From Erigeron canadensis (Eukaryota; Streptophyta; Magnoliopsida; Asterales; Asteraceae): a stretch of 64,000 nucleotides of DNA. Under the pieces are notes generated by a model, which saw nothing but the letters and a program-made list of their open reading frames with translations, ran no database searches and was not told where the DNA came from. The translations under genes were made by a program, and so were the position numbers. The stretch covers positions 46,672,213 through 46,736,212 of the forward strand of contig NC_057761.1 of NCBI RefSeq assembly GCF_010389155.1, written 5' to 3'. This document shows positions 1-11,547 of this stretch, piece by piece (position 1 is the first letter of the stretch; each line of letters begins with the position of its first letter).

Positions 1-55
1 CCTTTATCTTGAGTCCTAGAAGTACTAGCACTAGCTGTCCCGGCAATCTCTGACT

Positions 56-1988
56 CTATTTGTCTTGATGACTCCCCCTGAACATCAGCAGTCTCTTTAT
101 CCATAACAGCATCATCAGCAACATCTTGATCTTGACCTCTATTCTCTGGCTCACCTGGTTGTGTTTGATCTTGACCTTGAGCTGGATCTTGATCTTCATG
201 ATCATCATCTCTAGTCTTCTTTGCAAGCTCATCATCTCTACAACCATCCTTATCTCCCCCTTGAGCCAAGAATTGATCAAGTCGAGATCCAAGAGAATGA
301 ACAAGAGCCGTCATAACGTCCATCTCTTCCTGATGCTTAGCAGCCTAGAGCTTTAGCTGATTCTCCAAAACTGTAACCCTCATCTCTAACATCTTTTTCT
401 CAGAAAATAAACGACTCAGCTGCACTTGAACAGGTACAGGTGGACGTGAAGTAGAAGCAACGTCAGATGTAGAGACCTGAGGGGGCATCGCAGCTTCAAA
501 CGAAGGCATACGAGCGCTAGAAGTTCCTGTGGGAGGCATCTGTGGTCTTTGCAGAGGAGCCAACAGACGTCCCATAACAGTAGAAACAAGAACTGTCGCC
601 TGAATAGGAGCAGACGAAGGCCTAGGAGCAACAAGTGTCGGAATTGTAGACTCCGGAACAGCAGGAATCGTAACAGTGGTAGCTTCAGTGACAACTTGTG
701 CGCGAGAACCAATTCCCCTTATAATAAACTTTGGTCTCGACCTTCTCTCCCCAACAGTAACACCAGCAGACAGAAGCTCTTAAAGCAGCAACCAATGGAG
801 TATCACCAACAACAGGTGCATGAGACCTCTCCATGGCTTCATTATATGCAGCAAATTCTCTATCAACTTCAGCTTGAGATCGTGCATGTCTTCTTCTTCT
901 CTTTGGCAATCTTTCTTCCTCTTCTTCATCTTCCGAGTCCTCGACAACATTAACCGGGACTTCAGAAGGACCAACATCAACATCAACTGGAGCAGAGGTA
1001 GAAGTAGAAACTCCAGCAGATGTAGATACAAGATTTGTAGGATCATCAATATCCTCCATGAGAGCATCCATATCAGAGTCATGCTCCAAATCACCAGCAT
1101 ACAGAGGAACATCGTTGAGTCCCTCAAACTGATCAGCTCTTTCCTCTTGAGGAGCATCCTGAGCCTGATCATCATCACCAGCAGCAGCAACAACGGGTTC
1201 TTCATCCTCCCAACCTTGTCGAGGTGCGACATAGTTAGGATTAAGCAAATGTCTGAACAAAGGTGGATTATCAACCTCAATCGGAACAGTGCTTCCCGAC
1301 AGATGCTTCAAACTTTCAGCAAATGCCTTGTAAGTAAGACGACCTAAATTGAACGTAGGACCGTCAAATGGCAAATCAGCTGCAAAGTGACGAATTATGA
1401 TCATCACAAATCTTGGAAACAGAAAGAATTTCTTATCTCAACTGCTTCTCCAAATTATCAAAAATGTACTGAGAGAAGTTGTATGGCTTGTTCAGCAGTA
1501 AGGCAACCATCTGAGAAGCATTCTGTATATTCATCTGGTCATAGCCTGTACTCCGATGACTAATGGCCCTCAACAAATAGTAAGCAAGAAGCTTCCATTT
1601 GCCACGAAGATGATTCCTGAAGTATGGGTGAGAAATAGCTCCAGTATACCCCATACGACGTCGAGCACCGTCGCAGAATTCCTCAGAAAACTTAGTCGGA
1701 CCTTGCTCTATCGCGACATCACCTAAGTGTTGTCCGTAAGTCTCCAGCAGAAAAAGAGAATGAACGTCCTCCAACAGTAGTGCGAATGTATGTATGAGCA
1801 CCCATCTGCACCGAACGGGCTGAGTTCCAAAACTCTTTAATGAGACTTATCACCAACGGAGGATTCTCTGTCACAGCAAAATAGACATGAGAACGTGCAA
1901 GAAATTGAAGGACACCGTGAAACTCTGCAGTGCACCCCATTTGCGTAATGCTGAGATCGAGTGCAGCATTGTGCTCCTTGACGAACAC
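56..1988 (-). pseudogene. Post-pol ORF (envelope-like position), broken
   Basis: A third coding region on the same strand as gag-pol, broken into at least five frame segments: 1988-1719, 1801-1433, 1407-685, 712-345 and 304-56. The N-terminal part is globular (MGCTAEFHGVLQFLARSHVY, then KWKLLAYYLLRAISHRSTGY, then HFAADLPFDGPTFNLGRLTYK). The C-terminal part is acidic, then P/Q/V-rich, with a Lys/Arg cluster LPKRRRRHARS near 880-910. SIRE/Maximus elements carry an ORF at this position called envelope-like. I see no convincing signal peptide or membrane anchor, and the globular part resembles the plant family named 'putative plant transposon protein'. The function is unknown. The segments adjoin with small overlaps, which suggests a single ancestral ORF hit by indels. 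Confidence 0.6.
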
Positions 1989-1989
1989 A

Positions 1990-3925
1990 CGAGCATTAGT
2001 ACCTTGTCATTATTATCTTGACATAAAATCGATCATTTCTTCATTTGATGTTTAACTCGAACAAATACATACTTACATCAAAACACATTTAATGTATAAT
2101 GTATGACAAAAGATCATATCAACAATCTATCACATTACATCTTAGGTTATGATCTTGATAATAAAAGTATAACCTATCACACTAAGTCTTAGGTTATTAA
2201 AGCAGATCATCCTTGTATCACTTGTAATCTCTGTAGAAGCAATTTCTGAACACCTTTTGTTGTCCATTGCAATACAATTCAAAGGGCTGACAAACAAGCG
2301 AAAACAATTCTGCCTTGAATTAAAAATTTTGATATCATATAAAATGAGTTTATTATCTGTAACTTGCACACTTAACAAACTTCATTAATGCATCAAAATC
2401 AACAAAGTATCATCAATATGCAAAACAACCAAAAGCTTAACCTATCGATAAAATAAAATCTAAGGCAAGTCAAATCTTTGTCAAGCATACTTATCTACCA
2501 AAAACAATTGAAATTTCAAAAATTTAATTGAAACACATTCAAAAATATTTTGACTTTTCAATTTCCAAAACATTTCATTGTCTAAATTAAACAACTTATA
2601 TATTAATTAGAAAATCCATCTTGTAAACATTTATACCGTAAGCAACAAGACTTATATAATTCACAAAGAATTATGACTTTTAATGCTTATCAAATCTCTC
2701 GTGCAATAAGAACTAGTTTGACACACAAACTGACACTTATTACAAGAATAAAAATAAAGAGAAACAAAAGAAAAATAAAATAAAAATAAAAATAAACTAA
2801 GCTACTTTATTTATTTACAAGAAATTCTAAGTTTATGCAGATTAGATCAGATTAACATTTACATAAGTCTGCAAGTGAGAAATAATTCTCTTATTATTAA
2901 TTATGAACAGTGATTCAACCACGATTACCGGTATATTTTTCCTCTTAAACACTCGGTACTTCCAGTTTCCTTTGAGTTATGACACTTTCGACATACCCTG
3001 GCCAAGGACAGTCACCATGTAACCCGAGTAGCCTAATATGCCATTGAATAGTATGCGAACTTATGTGACCCACATTCAGATATACTTTCGTAATCGATAC
3101 TAGCACTAAGATAACAAAAATTCAATGTATATTCAAAAACATCCTTAACAAATCATGAGACACTTTTTAGATAACTGAAATTAATTACTTTGTGATTTAA
3201 CTTATTTGCTTTTGCATTTCATTATTTATAAGGAACCCGTGATTTTCTATGAGACCCATGTAGCGAACTTTCTGACAACCTATTCCAAGTTGAAAGCTTT
3301 AGGTAGGCTAGGTATACGAAGACACCCCGAGGACATACTTGTCCGAATCTCAAAGACCACATTAGCCCCTTAATTTACATTCATTTCATTTGCATAACAA
3401 TATCACATTTACTTTCATGCTCATGAGTGGTAGAAGTTTTTGCCTATAAATTGAACAAATCTTATAGTAATGCTAGATCTTTCACAAAATTTAAGGACTA
3501 GATCAATTCCTTACTGAAAAGCAAGCATTCTCAGCCATATATCTGAATATGTTTCCCACAAGAACATTGTATAATTTAAGTTCAGATTAAGGAAACCTTG
3601 CTACTTTGTGTCTACCAATATATCCCAAATTGTAATCACTGAACTGAACAGTTATATTACGATTAAGCAGACTTAAAAGCTAAGTATCCTCACTTCTAAT
3701 CATTTGACAGCATTAACTTAAATCTCTTCATATTTTTGTCATTTTTTCATTTTTCACATTTTTAGGGTTTTCATGACACTAAGAACTCTTTTTGTATTTT
3801 TATGACTCTAGCTATTTACAGACACACACTTACAAAATTAGTTCTTTGAGAGATTTAATATGAATCAGCATTCTTCATCCCATGGAGAAGAATTAACTTC
3901 TCAAATCAAGTCTTATCAAATGCTT
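1990..3925 (-). other. Non-coding spacer between pol and the post-pol ORF
   Basis: About 1.9 kb of AT-rich sequence within the SIRE element with no ORF above noise on either strand and no LTR-like TG...CA block. SIRE-type elements commonly carry a spacer before the third ORF. The stretch may also hold unrelated debris that I cannot resolve. Confidence 0.5.
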
Positions 3926-6900
3926 TGGTATACAAATCAGCTAAATTATCATCGGTTATAACCTTTTCCAAATGAATTAACTTCTTTTGGGCATAATCAC
4001 GCAAGAAATGATGTCTAATACAATATGCTTGGTGACCTTATGCATGACAGGGTTATTTATAATGTCTATAGCTGACTTATTCTTACAACCGCCAAAATCC
4101 GAATCAGTATATGCAACACAATCAAACGTTCCTCCCATTGGATACCATAGACCAAGCCCTTGGTTTCCCTTAAGATAACGTAGAATACGTTTTGCTGTAG
4201 TCAAATGTGACTCTTTTGGACTAGCTTGAAATCTAGCGCAAAGAAAAACAGCAAACATAATATCTGGACGCGAAGCAGTCAGATACATCAATGAGCCAAT
4301 AATAGCACGATAATAAGTTGCATCCACAAGTTCATCTTTCGGATCAAGCACTCCTAAACCATGATTTTGCTGAATAGGAGTACCATATGTCTTGGACTCT
4401 AGCATTTGAAACCTCTCCAAGATGTCATCGACAAGCTTAGACTGGTGAATAAAGAATCCATCTTTCCTTTGATCTACTTGTAGTCCGAGGAAAAATTGTA
4501 ATTCCCCCATAGCACTCATTTCAAAAACATTTTTCATGCTCATTTCAAACTCTTTGCACATCTTTATATTGGATGAACCAAAGATGATATCATCCACGTA
4601 AACTTGTACAATTAGATAATCTCGCTTCTTCCACTTGATAAACAATGTGTTGTCTATCGATCCTCTTGTAAAGCCATTTGTCAACAAATGCGTTGACAAT
4701 TTTTCATACCACACTCTAGGTGCTTGATGCAATCCATAAAGAGCCTTATCTAATCGATATGCTCTTCTTGGATAATTCAGATCTTCAAACCCCGGTGGTT
4801 GGTAAACATATACTTCTTCTTTAACTTCACCGTACAAGAAGGCACTCTTAACGTCTAACTGATACACCTTTATACCTTTGAAACTTGCAAAAGCTAAAAA
4901 TAACCTTATAGCTTCAATCCTAGCAACTGGGGCAAAAGTTTCGTTATAGTCATATCCTTCTCGTTGTGCAAACCCCTGAACAACCAAACGTGCTTTATTT
5001 CTGGTAACGATCCCTTTGTCATCTCGTTTGCATTTATATACCCAATGAGTTCCAATCGGTTCTTTACCTCTAGGCACATCTACTAATTCCCAAACTCCAA
5101 GTTTTTCAAATTGAGCTAATTCTTCTTGCATAGCTTCAACCCAACATGGATCTTGAAGTGCTGCCTTAACATTCTTAGGTTCTATTTGTGAAATGAAACC
5201 AGAATATAAACACTCAGTTATCAATCCAGTGTCTTTCACGTCACAGAACAAACTAGTTAAATCCTTATTCAACTGATTTCTAGTTCGAACAGGTTCTGTA
5301 GCATTTCCAAGAATATTTTCAACAGGGTGATCCTTATTAATTCGATATTGAGGAACCCAATCAATGTTCAAACTATCTCCTAAATTTGTTCTAATCTGAA
5401 ACTCAGGAGAATTGAACTCATCTTCCGATTCTTCAGAAATAGGATCATCATCAGGCAGTGTAACCTTCGATGGAGTAGGTGGTGTAGTGTTTGCGGGTTC
5501 ATTATTGTCTGAATCTGGTGTCTTATCCTTGTCCTTACCACTTTCATCAACATCAGTAGTAGACTGAACGTTGATTGGAGTAGTATCGACATTTCGAGTA
5601 GGCAGAGATATAGGAGTATTATCCATGTGATCTCTTAAAATAATCACATCATCAACTGTCTCAGGATCTGAATAAGAATCAGGACCATGTAGTGAACTAA
5701 ATACACTATCATAATCGAAGTTTTTGCCACATCCAGAATGTATAGCGGGCTTATGACTGACAATCTTGACATTTGTTCCCAAATCAACTTTGCCGGTCTG
5801 TTTGTTGTAAACCCGTCGAATTGATGTTCCTGGTTTATAACCCATGAGAAATCCCTCTTCAACCTTTGAATCAAACTTTGACTGAGGTAGATACTTCAAG
5901 AAAGTACACGGTACACCAAATGGTTCAACATTCTGTAAATTTGGTTTCTTCTTATGTAGAAGCTCATAACATGTCTTATTATGACGCTTAACTATAGTAA
6001 CCCTATTTAAAATATGACAAGCTGTATTCACTGCTTCCGCCCAAAACATAGTAGGAAGCCCTGAATCTGCAAACATAGTTCTGGCCGTCTCGATTAGAGT
6101 CCTATTCTTTCTTTCAGCAACTTCGATCTGTTGTGGTTCATACGGAGAACTGTATTGATGTTGGATCCCCTTTGACAGACAAAAGACATCCATCACATTA
6201 TTCTTGAATCCAGTTCCGTTATCACTCCTGATTCTCTTAACACGAACTCCATAAATATTTTCAGTTTCGACAAAGAGATTTATCAAAATCTGCGGAGTTT
6301 CGTCTTTCAACTTAAGAAAGAATACCCATGAGAATCTTGAGTAATCATCAGTAACCACCAAGCAGTAATACATCCCACCAATACTTCTTACATTTACTGG
6401 ACCAAATAAATCCATGTGAAGTAACTCAAAAGGATTGGCAATAGAATTTTCTTGTTTCGGTTTATGGGCAGACTTTTGCTGTTTACCTTTCAGACAAGGT
6501 ACACATTTGTCTTCCATTCCAAACCGTTTCATGGGAACGCCTTCAACCAAACCATGTTTGACAATGTCATTCATCTTTCGAAAATTGATATGTCCTATTC
6601 TTCTATGCCATAGTAACGATTCAGATTCGTTTGCTTTTGATAACAAGCAAACAGACTCCTCTGGATTATCAACACCTAACACAAGGCCATAGATGTCTCT
6701 CTTCCTAGGAGCTTTCAGCAGGATCCAGTCTTCAGGAATAACATATCCTGGTTTCAATATAAGTGCTTCTTTCTCATTAAAATGGACAGTGTTACCCTTG
6801 TCACAAATCTGAGAAACACTTAATAAATTATGTGATAACTGTTCCACATAATTGACTTTCTCCAGCATAATCTTCCCATTGACAACATCCCCTTGGCCCA

Positions 6901-7051
6901 AGATGTTGCCGCCCTTGGGACCAGCGAAACTAACATACGAACCATTTACATCTTCATAGTTGGACAAAACGTTCTTGTCCCCAGTCATGTGCCGAGAGCA
7001 TCCACTGTCAACATACCAAAGACTAATAGGCTTCCTTGGTTCTCCCTGCAC
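3926..7051 (-). pseudogene. pol polyprotein (protease, integrase, reverse transcriptase, damaged RNase H)
   Basis: Copia pol, open for 1024 codons. The protease carries VDSGCSRHMTG at the start. The integrase has its H-H-C-C zinc-binding site (LLWHRRIGH ... CVPCLKGKQ) and the catalytic D (HMDLFGP), D (IRSDNGTGFKN) and E (VAERKNRT). The reverse transcriptase shows KARLVVQGF, LDVKSAFLYG and the YVDD catalytic box near 4590. RNase H is broken: after AYTDSDFGGCKN the reading jumps directly to KSAIDIINNP, missing roughly 60-70 residues of the usual domain including the catalytic Glu. A frameshift then ends the ORF at 3977. Homologous C-terminal codons can still be followed in another frame to about 3926. 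Enzymatically dead as a whole. Confidence 0.9.
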
Positions 7052-7068
7052 ATTTGACGATCAAATGG

Positions 7069-7950
7069 TTAGTTTCTGAAGGGAACCCAAACCTTTTGAG
7101 GTTTAGGTTTACCGAATTCATCTCTAATGATTAATTCGGTCCAATATCCATCGCTCTTTAATGGAGCCTTGGATGAAGATGGTGTCACAGACTGTTTCTT
7201 AGGTGAGGTGAAATAAGTCTTAGGAGGAGAATTCCTTGGTGAGTGAGTACCAAATATAGGTTGGCTCCCTAATCGATCATAGAATTTAGACGAACTATTA
7301 ATTCTAGAAAGAGGAGATCGATTTTGATGAGTCATCTTCCTAGGTGAATTACTCCTTTGAGGTGTACGAGAACGACTCGGACTTACACTACTAAAAGTAG
7401 TATTCTGTGAAGGTCCCTGTCATTTTGGAGTCTTAGACCTATTATTATGAGCAACAATATCTGAGTCACTAGATCCACCAGAAGACATACCCTTATTAGG
7501 ACATCTCCGTTTCCTATTTGGACAGCAACTATAAACATGTCCTACCTCATAACAATAGAAATACGATTTCTTAGCTCTTGCTTTCTTAGCTTTAACATCA
7601 AACTCAGCTGAAGTCATACCCAAACATTCCTTAAGTTCAATTGTGGCTGACTCCTCTTTTGACAAACCAGTTGACTCATTTTTACCCAAAAAATGTACTT
7701 TCTTTTGAGAATTTTTATGAGTCTTATATGGAGTTAAGGGAACTTCACTAGACGTAGATTCATCCTTATTCCATACTTTGTCAATCCTGTCATGATCGAT
7801 CTTTTCAAAATCAATTTTATCTGATATAAAAACAGTATCACATCCTTTCATTGTGAAACATTTAATGTTCTTATCAACAGGACAAGTTGACTTCACTTGA
7901 TTAGATCCTTTAGAAGTACTAACATCATAAATTCCATTCTTAGGATCCAC
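7069..7950 (-). pseudogene. C-terminal gag and gag-pol junction, frameshifted
   Basis: Two open pieces (7950-7420 and 7335-7069) lie in one frame separated by a TGA at 7420-7422. They continue gag after its frameshift. The first carries a second, degenerate zinc knuckle (CYEVGHVYSCC near 7525-7560) followed by a basic patch. The second is a serine/proline/arginine-rich linker. Two knuckles separated by a long spacer are a SIRE-lineage trait. Pol resumes in a third frame just after 7069, so at least two frameshifts and two stops lie between capsid and protease. Confidence 0.7.
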
Positions 7951-10346
7951 TGGTTTAAAAAATGAGCTTTCAAGCTTATGTTTCTTGTTAAGCTCCTTAA
8001 TTTTATCAATCGATTTTTTTGAGCTCTTAGGGGTCTTTTGATCAACATTTGTTTTTCTAAAACGATTGAATCTATTACACCATTGTCAATCTTTTCAGTG
8101 AGCTGCGTTAGAGATTCTGTATAATTATCATTGAACGGACCTCTAACTTCATTATAACTAATACCCAAACCACTTTTATCTTTTGAATCCCGTGGTACAG
8201 GTTTTTGCATCTGCATTGATCGTATTAACTCAGATCCCCTAATTTGATCTAGTCTTGTATTAAGCTTAACTATCTCCAATTTTGCTTCAACTAATTCTTT
8301 CTCCTTTTTAGGAAAATCTTCAATGAGTTGAGCATATTGTTCATTTCCCACTTTTTCCATCAGAACTGACTCCTTTAGTTTTTCTTTTAATGCAAGAATA
8401 TCCTTATTAGATGCACGAATCTTATCTTGATAAAGACTTTCTTGTTTTACCAAACCAGAATTTTTGGCAAACAAAGAGTCGTTTTCCTTTTTAAACATGT
8501 TGTTCTGACTAGTTAAGTTAATAACTGACTTATTTAAAATAAGCACCTCAAGTTTTAAGTCCGACACCATTTTACATACATCAATTATAGAAGATAAAGA
8601 ACATGATACCTTCTGATCTGCAGCATTGCAATCTGCCATGTATGCAACGAAGTCTTCAGTTGTCATACCTTCAGGTATCTCAAAGTTCTTCATCTGTTCT
8701 TCGATGCTCTGCATAGAAATGTCATCAACAGGGTTTGATGACTCTTTCTTTTCTTCAGATGCTTTTATTGCAGTCATTTGTTCACTCTCAGATCTTACTG
8801 TCTCAGCAACATTACACATATTCTTCTGTACTGTCTCAGATGCACTTTCTTCACTTGAGTATACAACATAATCAATCGTTGCGGCTACCTCATCATATAA
8901 TTCTACCATATAGGCATGATTCGAGGTATCATTGGATTGTGTATCCCATTGATAAGTACCATCTGGATTTTGAACAACAACAACCTTTGAATCCGAAAAT
9001 GGTGACGAAACAGGTTGCTGTGAAGTAACAGGATATGTAATCATTGCTTGCGTCTTATGATTATTTGGTGTAACACCCCCTTGATTATAATTTTGATGAC
9101 CAGCAACAGTATTATCAATCCTCTTAGGCCTTTGACACTCTCTTGCAAAATGACCAAATCCATCGCAATTATAACATTTCACCTTGGATTTGTCAAAACC
9201 TTTAGTGCCATTACCTATAGGTCTACCAGTTCTCTGAGTGAACCTTCTGACTTTAATGGTAAGCATAGCAAGCTGCCATTGTAAATCCATTTCTTCCAAA
9301 TCATCAGGATCTATTTGATTGTAATACTCATCAATTACTGCAGGATCAATAACCTTTCCTCCAATAAATGCTTCATGAGCATTACAAAAGGCTGAGTAAA
9401 TACTCATTTTTCCCTCTGCAGAACTCATACTCATTGGCATAGATCGGAAAGATTGTGCATTGCTCTTACCATTTGAATATGTATTGTCATAAGCAACATA
9501 TCCGGCAATACCATCAGCATCTACTATTGGTGTAGCTTCTGCACCTCTTAGAAATGCATTGTTTGCTGAGCTGGAACTTGCTAAATGAACAGACTTAGCA
9601 TGATATAAGGATGGATCTTGTGTAAAATCCGAGTGAGTATCCTTAATCCTTCTCTTCATATCTCTGTTCTTTAGCTTAGAGACTACCTTCTCAAAATCCC
9701 ATGTACTGTATTCCTGATCATCTTGAAGTTGATGAACATAATCAGTCCACGTTTTAGGCAGTGAATCCAGAAACTTATCAACCAACTCTGTTTGAGGATA
9801 AACAACTTCAAAGTATGACAATTCAGTGGTTAGATGACTGAATCGAATAATAATCTCATCAAGAGATTCCCCTTTCAGTCCATTAAAGGCTTCATATTGA
9901 CGCTTGAGAAGCTTGATACGATTTTTCTTCAAAGTTACATCGCCCTCACAATACCTTTCGAGAGCATCCCATAAATCCTTTGAAGTTGTGTACTTTTTAA
10001 ACAGATGTACACTATCTTGAGGCAATGCCATAGTTAGAGTTGACAAAGCCTTCCCTTCAACAGCGTATCTTTTACGTTCTTCAATAGGCATATCAGCATA
10101 AGTATACCTACTGATTACTCCGTTCTTCTCATATGAATGCCAATCAAAACCTTGAGTTATTACTAGCCACATTTCCATGTCAGTGAGACGAATGTAGTCT
10201 TCAAAATGTCTCTTCCACATCCAATAATTCTCCATACGGAAAAGCTTTGGAGGTGTATTACCCCGACCAACCTCATGATCATGCATGATCATCTGGCTGA
10301 TAAGTAAGGCATTAGGTGAGTTTGCGGCAGCTGGTAATGTAGCCAT
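7893..10346 (-). pseudogene. gag polyprotein of the SIRE-type element (first 817 codons open)
   Basis: Encodes the capsid and nucleic-acid-binding part of the element. The ATG at 10346 opens with MATLPAAANSPN. The first ~250 residues match the copia gag capsid domain in style (MENYWMWKRHFEDYI, a stretch ending in FLDSLP). A CCHC zinc knuckle CYNCDGFGHFAREC (C-x2-C-x4-H-x4-C) follows near 9140-9185, and then a long coiled-coil-like tail rich in K, E and L. The frame is lost near 7900 and continues in another frame (7420-7950), which indicates a frameshift. I call it a pseudogene because gag and pol can no longer be read through. Confidence 0.85.
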
Positions 10347-10379
10347 CTCGAATCTTTTGTGAACAAATTAAATGAAATA

Positions 10380-10665
10380 ACATGAAGTTCGTGTGGGACG
10401 AAGTACTCGTGGCACGAAGCACGAAGTATACTTCACACGAAGTAAGACACGAACCACACTACACACGAAGTGAAACACGAAGTACACACGTCACGACCTA
10501 AGTCACGAAGGGTAGTTCGCGTTGATGTGGCACGAAGTAAACGCGAAGTTACTGGATGACGTAAGCACGAACACGAAGTATACCTCGTGCTGACGTAAGC
10601 ACGAAGTAACACACGAAGGAGAGCACGAAGAGACGAAATAACACGAATTTTGAACGAAATTGCAA
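10380..10665 (-). repeat. Leader rich in CACGAAG repeats and TGACG boxes
   Basis: Between the primer site and the gag ATG the plus strand repeats CACGAAGT/CACGAAG-like words a dozen or more times at irregular spacing, with TGACGTAA boxes near 10557 and 10591. The same words (CTCGTGCTGACGT) occur in the LTR palindrome, so leader and LTR share a repeated module. No ORF of interest lies here. Confidence 0.65.
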
Positions 10666-10710
10666 TCAATAGCCAATCAAACGATCTTAAACTTTCTGGT
10701 AATCAACCTT

Positions 10711-10725
10711 AGGGCTCTGATGCCA
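10711..10725 (-). other. Primer-binding site, initiator tRNA-Met type
   Basis: On the minus strand the sequence just inside the LTR reads TGGCATCAGAGCCC. This is one base from TGGTATCAGAGC, the usual Ty1/copia site complementary to the 3' end of initiator tRNA-Met. Its position directly after the CA end of the LTR fixes the orientation of the element. Confidence 0.8.
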
Positions 10726-10727
10726 CT

Positions 10728-11404
10728 TGTAAGGTGCCCTATTGTTGCGTGGATCGTAATAAGACGTGATTCGTTATGTCAAGAGTGCGGAATCCTCTTG
10801 AGATAACTAGATTGCTATTGCCTTTTGTTGATTAATAAGCAATTAACCAACCTAAAGAGATGCACAAGGCTTGTGGTTCGTGTAAGAGGCTACACGAAGG
10901 TACAATTAACCTTAGCTTGTAAATTCGTGAATAACTCTCAAGAATTCGTCAACAATTCACAAGAATCCCCTAATTCCGTAGATTAGGTCTTGTATTTATA
11001 CTAATTGATATTGGGTTTGTGTGGGCTTAGGCCTTAATTGCGTAATTAGGCCCGAATTAACAATAAGTCAATTCACCTCGTGCTGACGTCAGCACGAGGG
11101 TAATCCTTCATGCTGATGACGTCAACACGAGGGACGTGCCTTTGACTCTTTGTTTGACTTCGTTTGGCTCGTACATAACATCCAATCACCGTTTAAGTGT
11201 TCTACGACACTTATAAACCTTGATTCTATGTTCTTATACCTGCAAAAGAATATATAACACACAAACACAATACAAAACATAAACAGATATAATATTGAAG
11301 TTCGAACGTAATCATTAAATATCAACACAAGTTCTTATTTCGATGATTACAAACAAGTTCCTAAAAACGTAAACAATAATCAAATCTATGTTGCGATTGT
11401 CACA
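10728..11404 (-). repeat. 5' LTR of the SIRE-type element
   Basis: On the plus strand the block starts TGTAAGGTGCCC and ends GCGATTGTCACA, so on the element's own strand it runs TGTGACAATC...CTTACA with TG/CA ends. The primer-binding site follows directly at its inner edge. The length is 677 bp. It contains two TGACGTCA boxes (11084-11091 and 11117-11124), the first inside a perfect 24-bp palindrome. The partner LTR is not in the window, so the outer edge (11404, or 11402) is inferred from the TG/CA rule only. Confidence 0.75.
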
Positions 11405-11547
11405 CCGAATCTGCATCTACACATTTAATGCATCAAATAAGGTAAAATTTTTATTTAAATACTAAGTTTAATTTATTATTAAAAAAATAAAAATTATTAT
11501 TATTATTATTATTATTATTTGAATTTCTTGTTTTACTTTTTAAAATA
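11405..11547. repeat. AT-rich flank with (ATT)n microsatellite
   Basis: Sequence between the SIRE LTR and the foldback element. It contains an ATT/TTA microsatellite at about 11490-11519. The last seven bases (TAAAATA, 11541-11547) form the target duplication of the neighbouring foldback element. No gene. Confidence 0.6.

Larger units (their letters stand above)
1..11404 (-). mobile_element. SIRE/Maximus-type Ty1/copia LTR retrotransposon, decayed, 3' LTR outside window
   Basis: Reading on the minus strand, the order is LTR (10728-11404), initiator-tRNA-Met-type primer site, leader, large gag, pol (protease-integrase-RT-RNase H) and, about 2 kb beyond pol, a further broken ORF. Protease-integrase-RT order is the Ty1/copia arrangement. 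A very large gag plus an ORF after pol is typical of the SIRE/Maximus lineage. No second copy of the LTR is visible at 1-3900, so the element continues left of the window. The coding region has several frameshifts and stops and a deletion in RNase H, so the copy cannot be autonomous. Confidence 0.85.

Noticed and set aside
2000..3900. 3' LTR of the SIRE element within the spacer
   Set aside because: No stretch matching TGTAAGGTGCCC or GATTGTCACA ends of the 5' LTR was seen here.
10433..10669. 78-codon minus-strand ORF in the SIRE leader
   Set aside because: Translation of the CACGAAG repeats; low complexity with no homology pattern.
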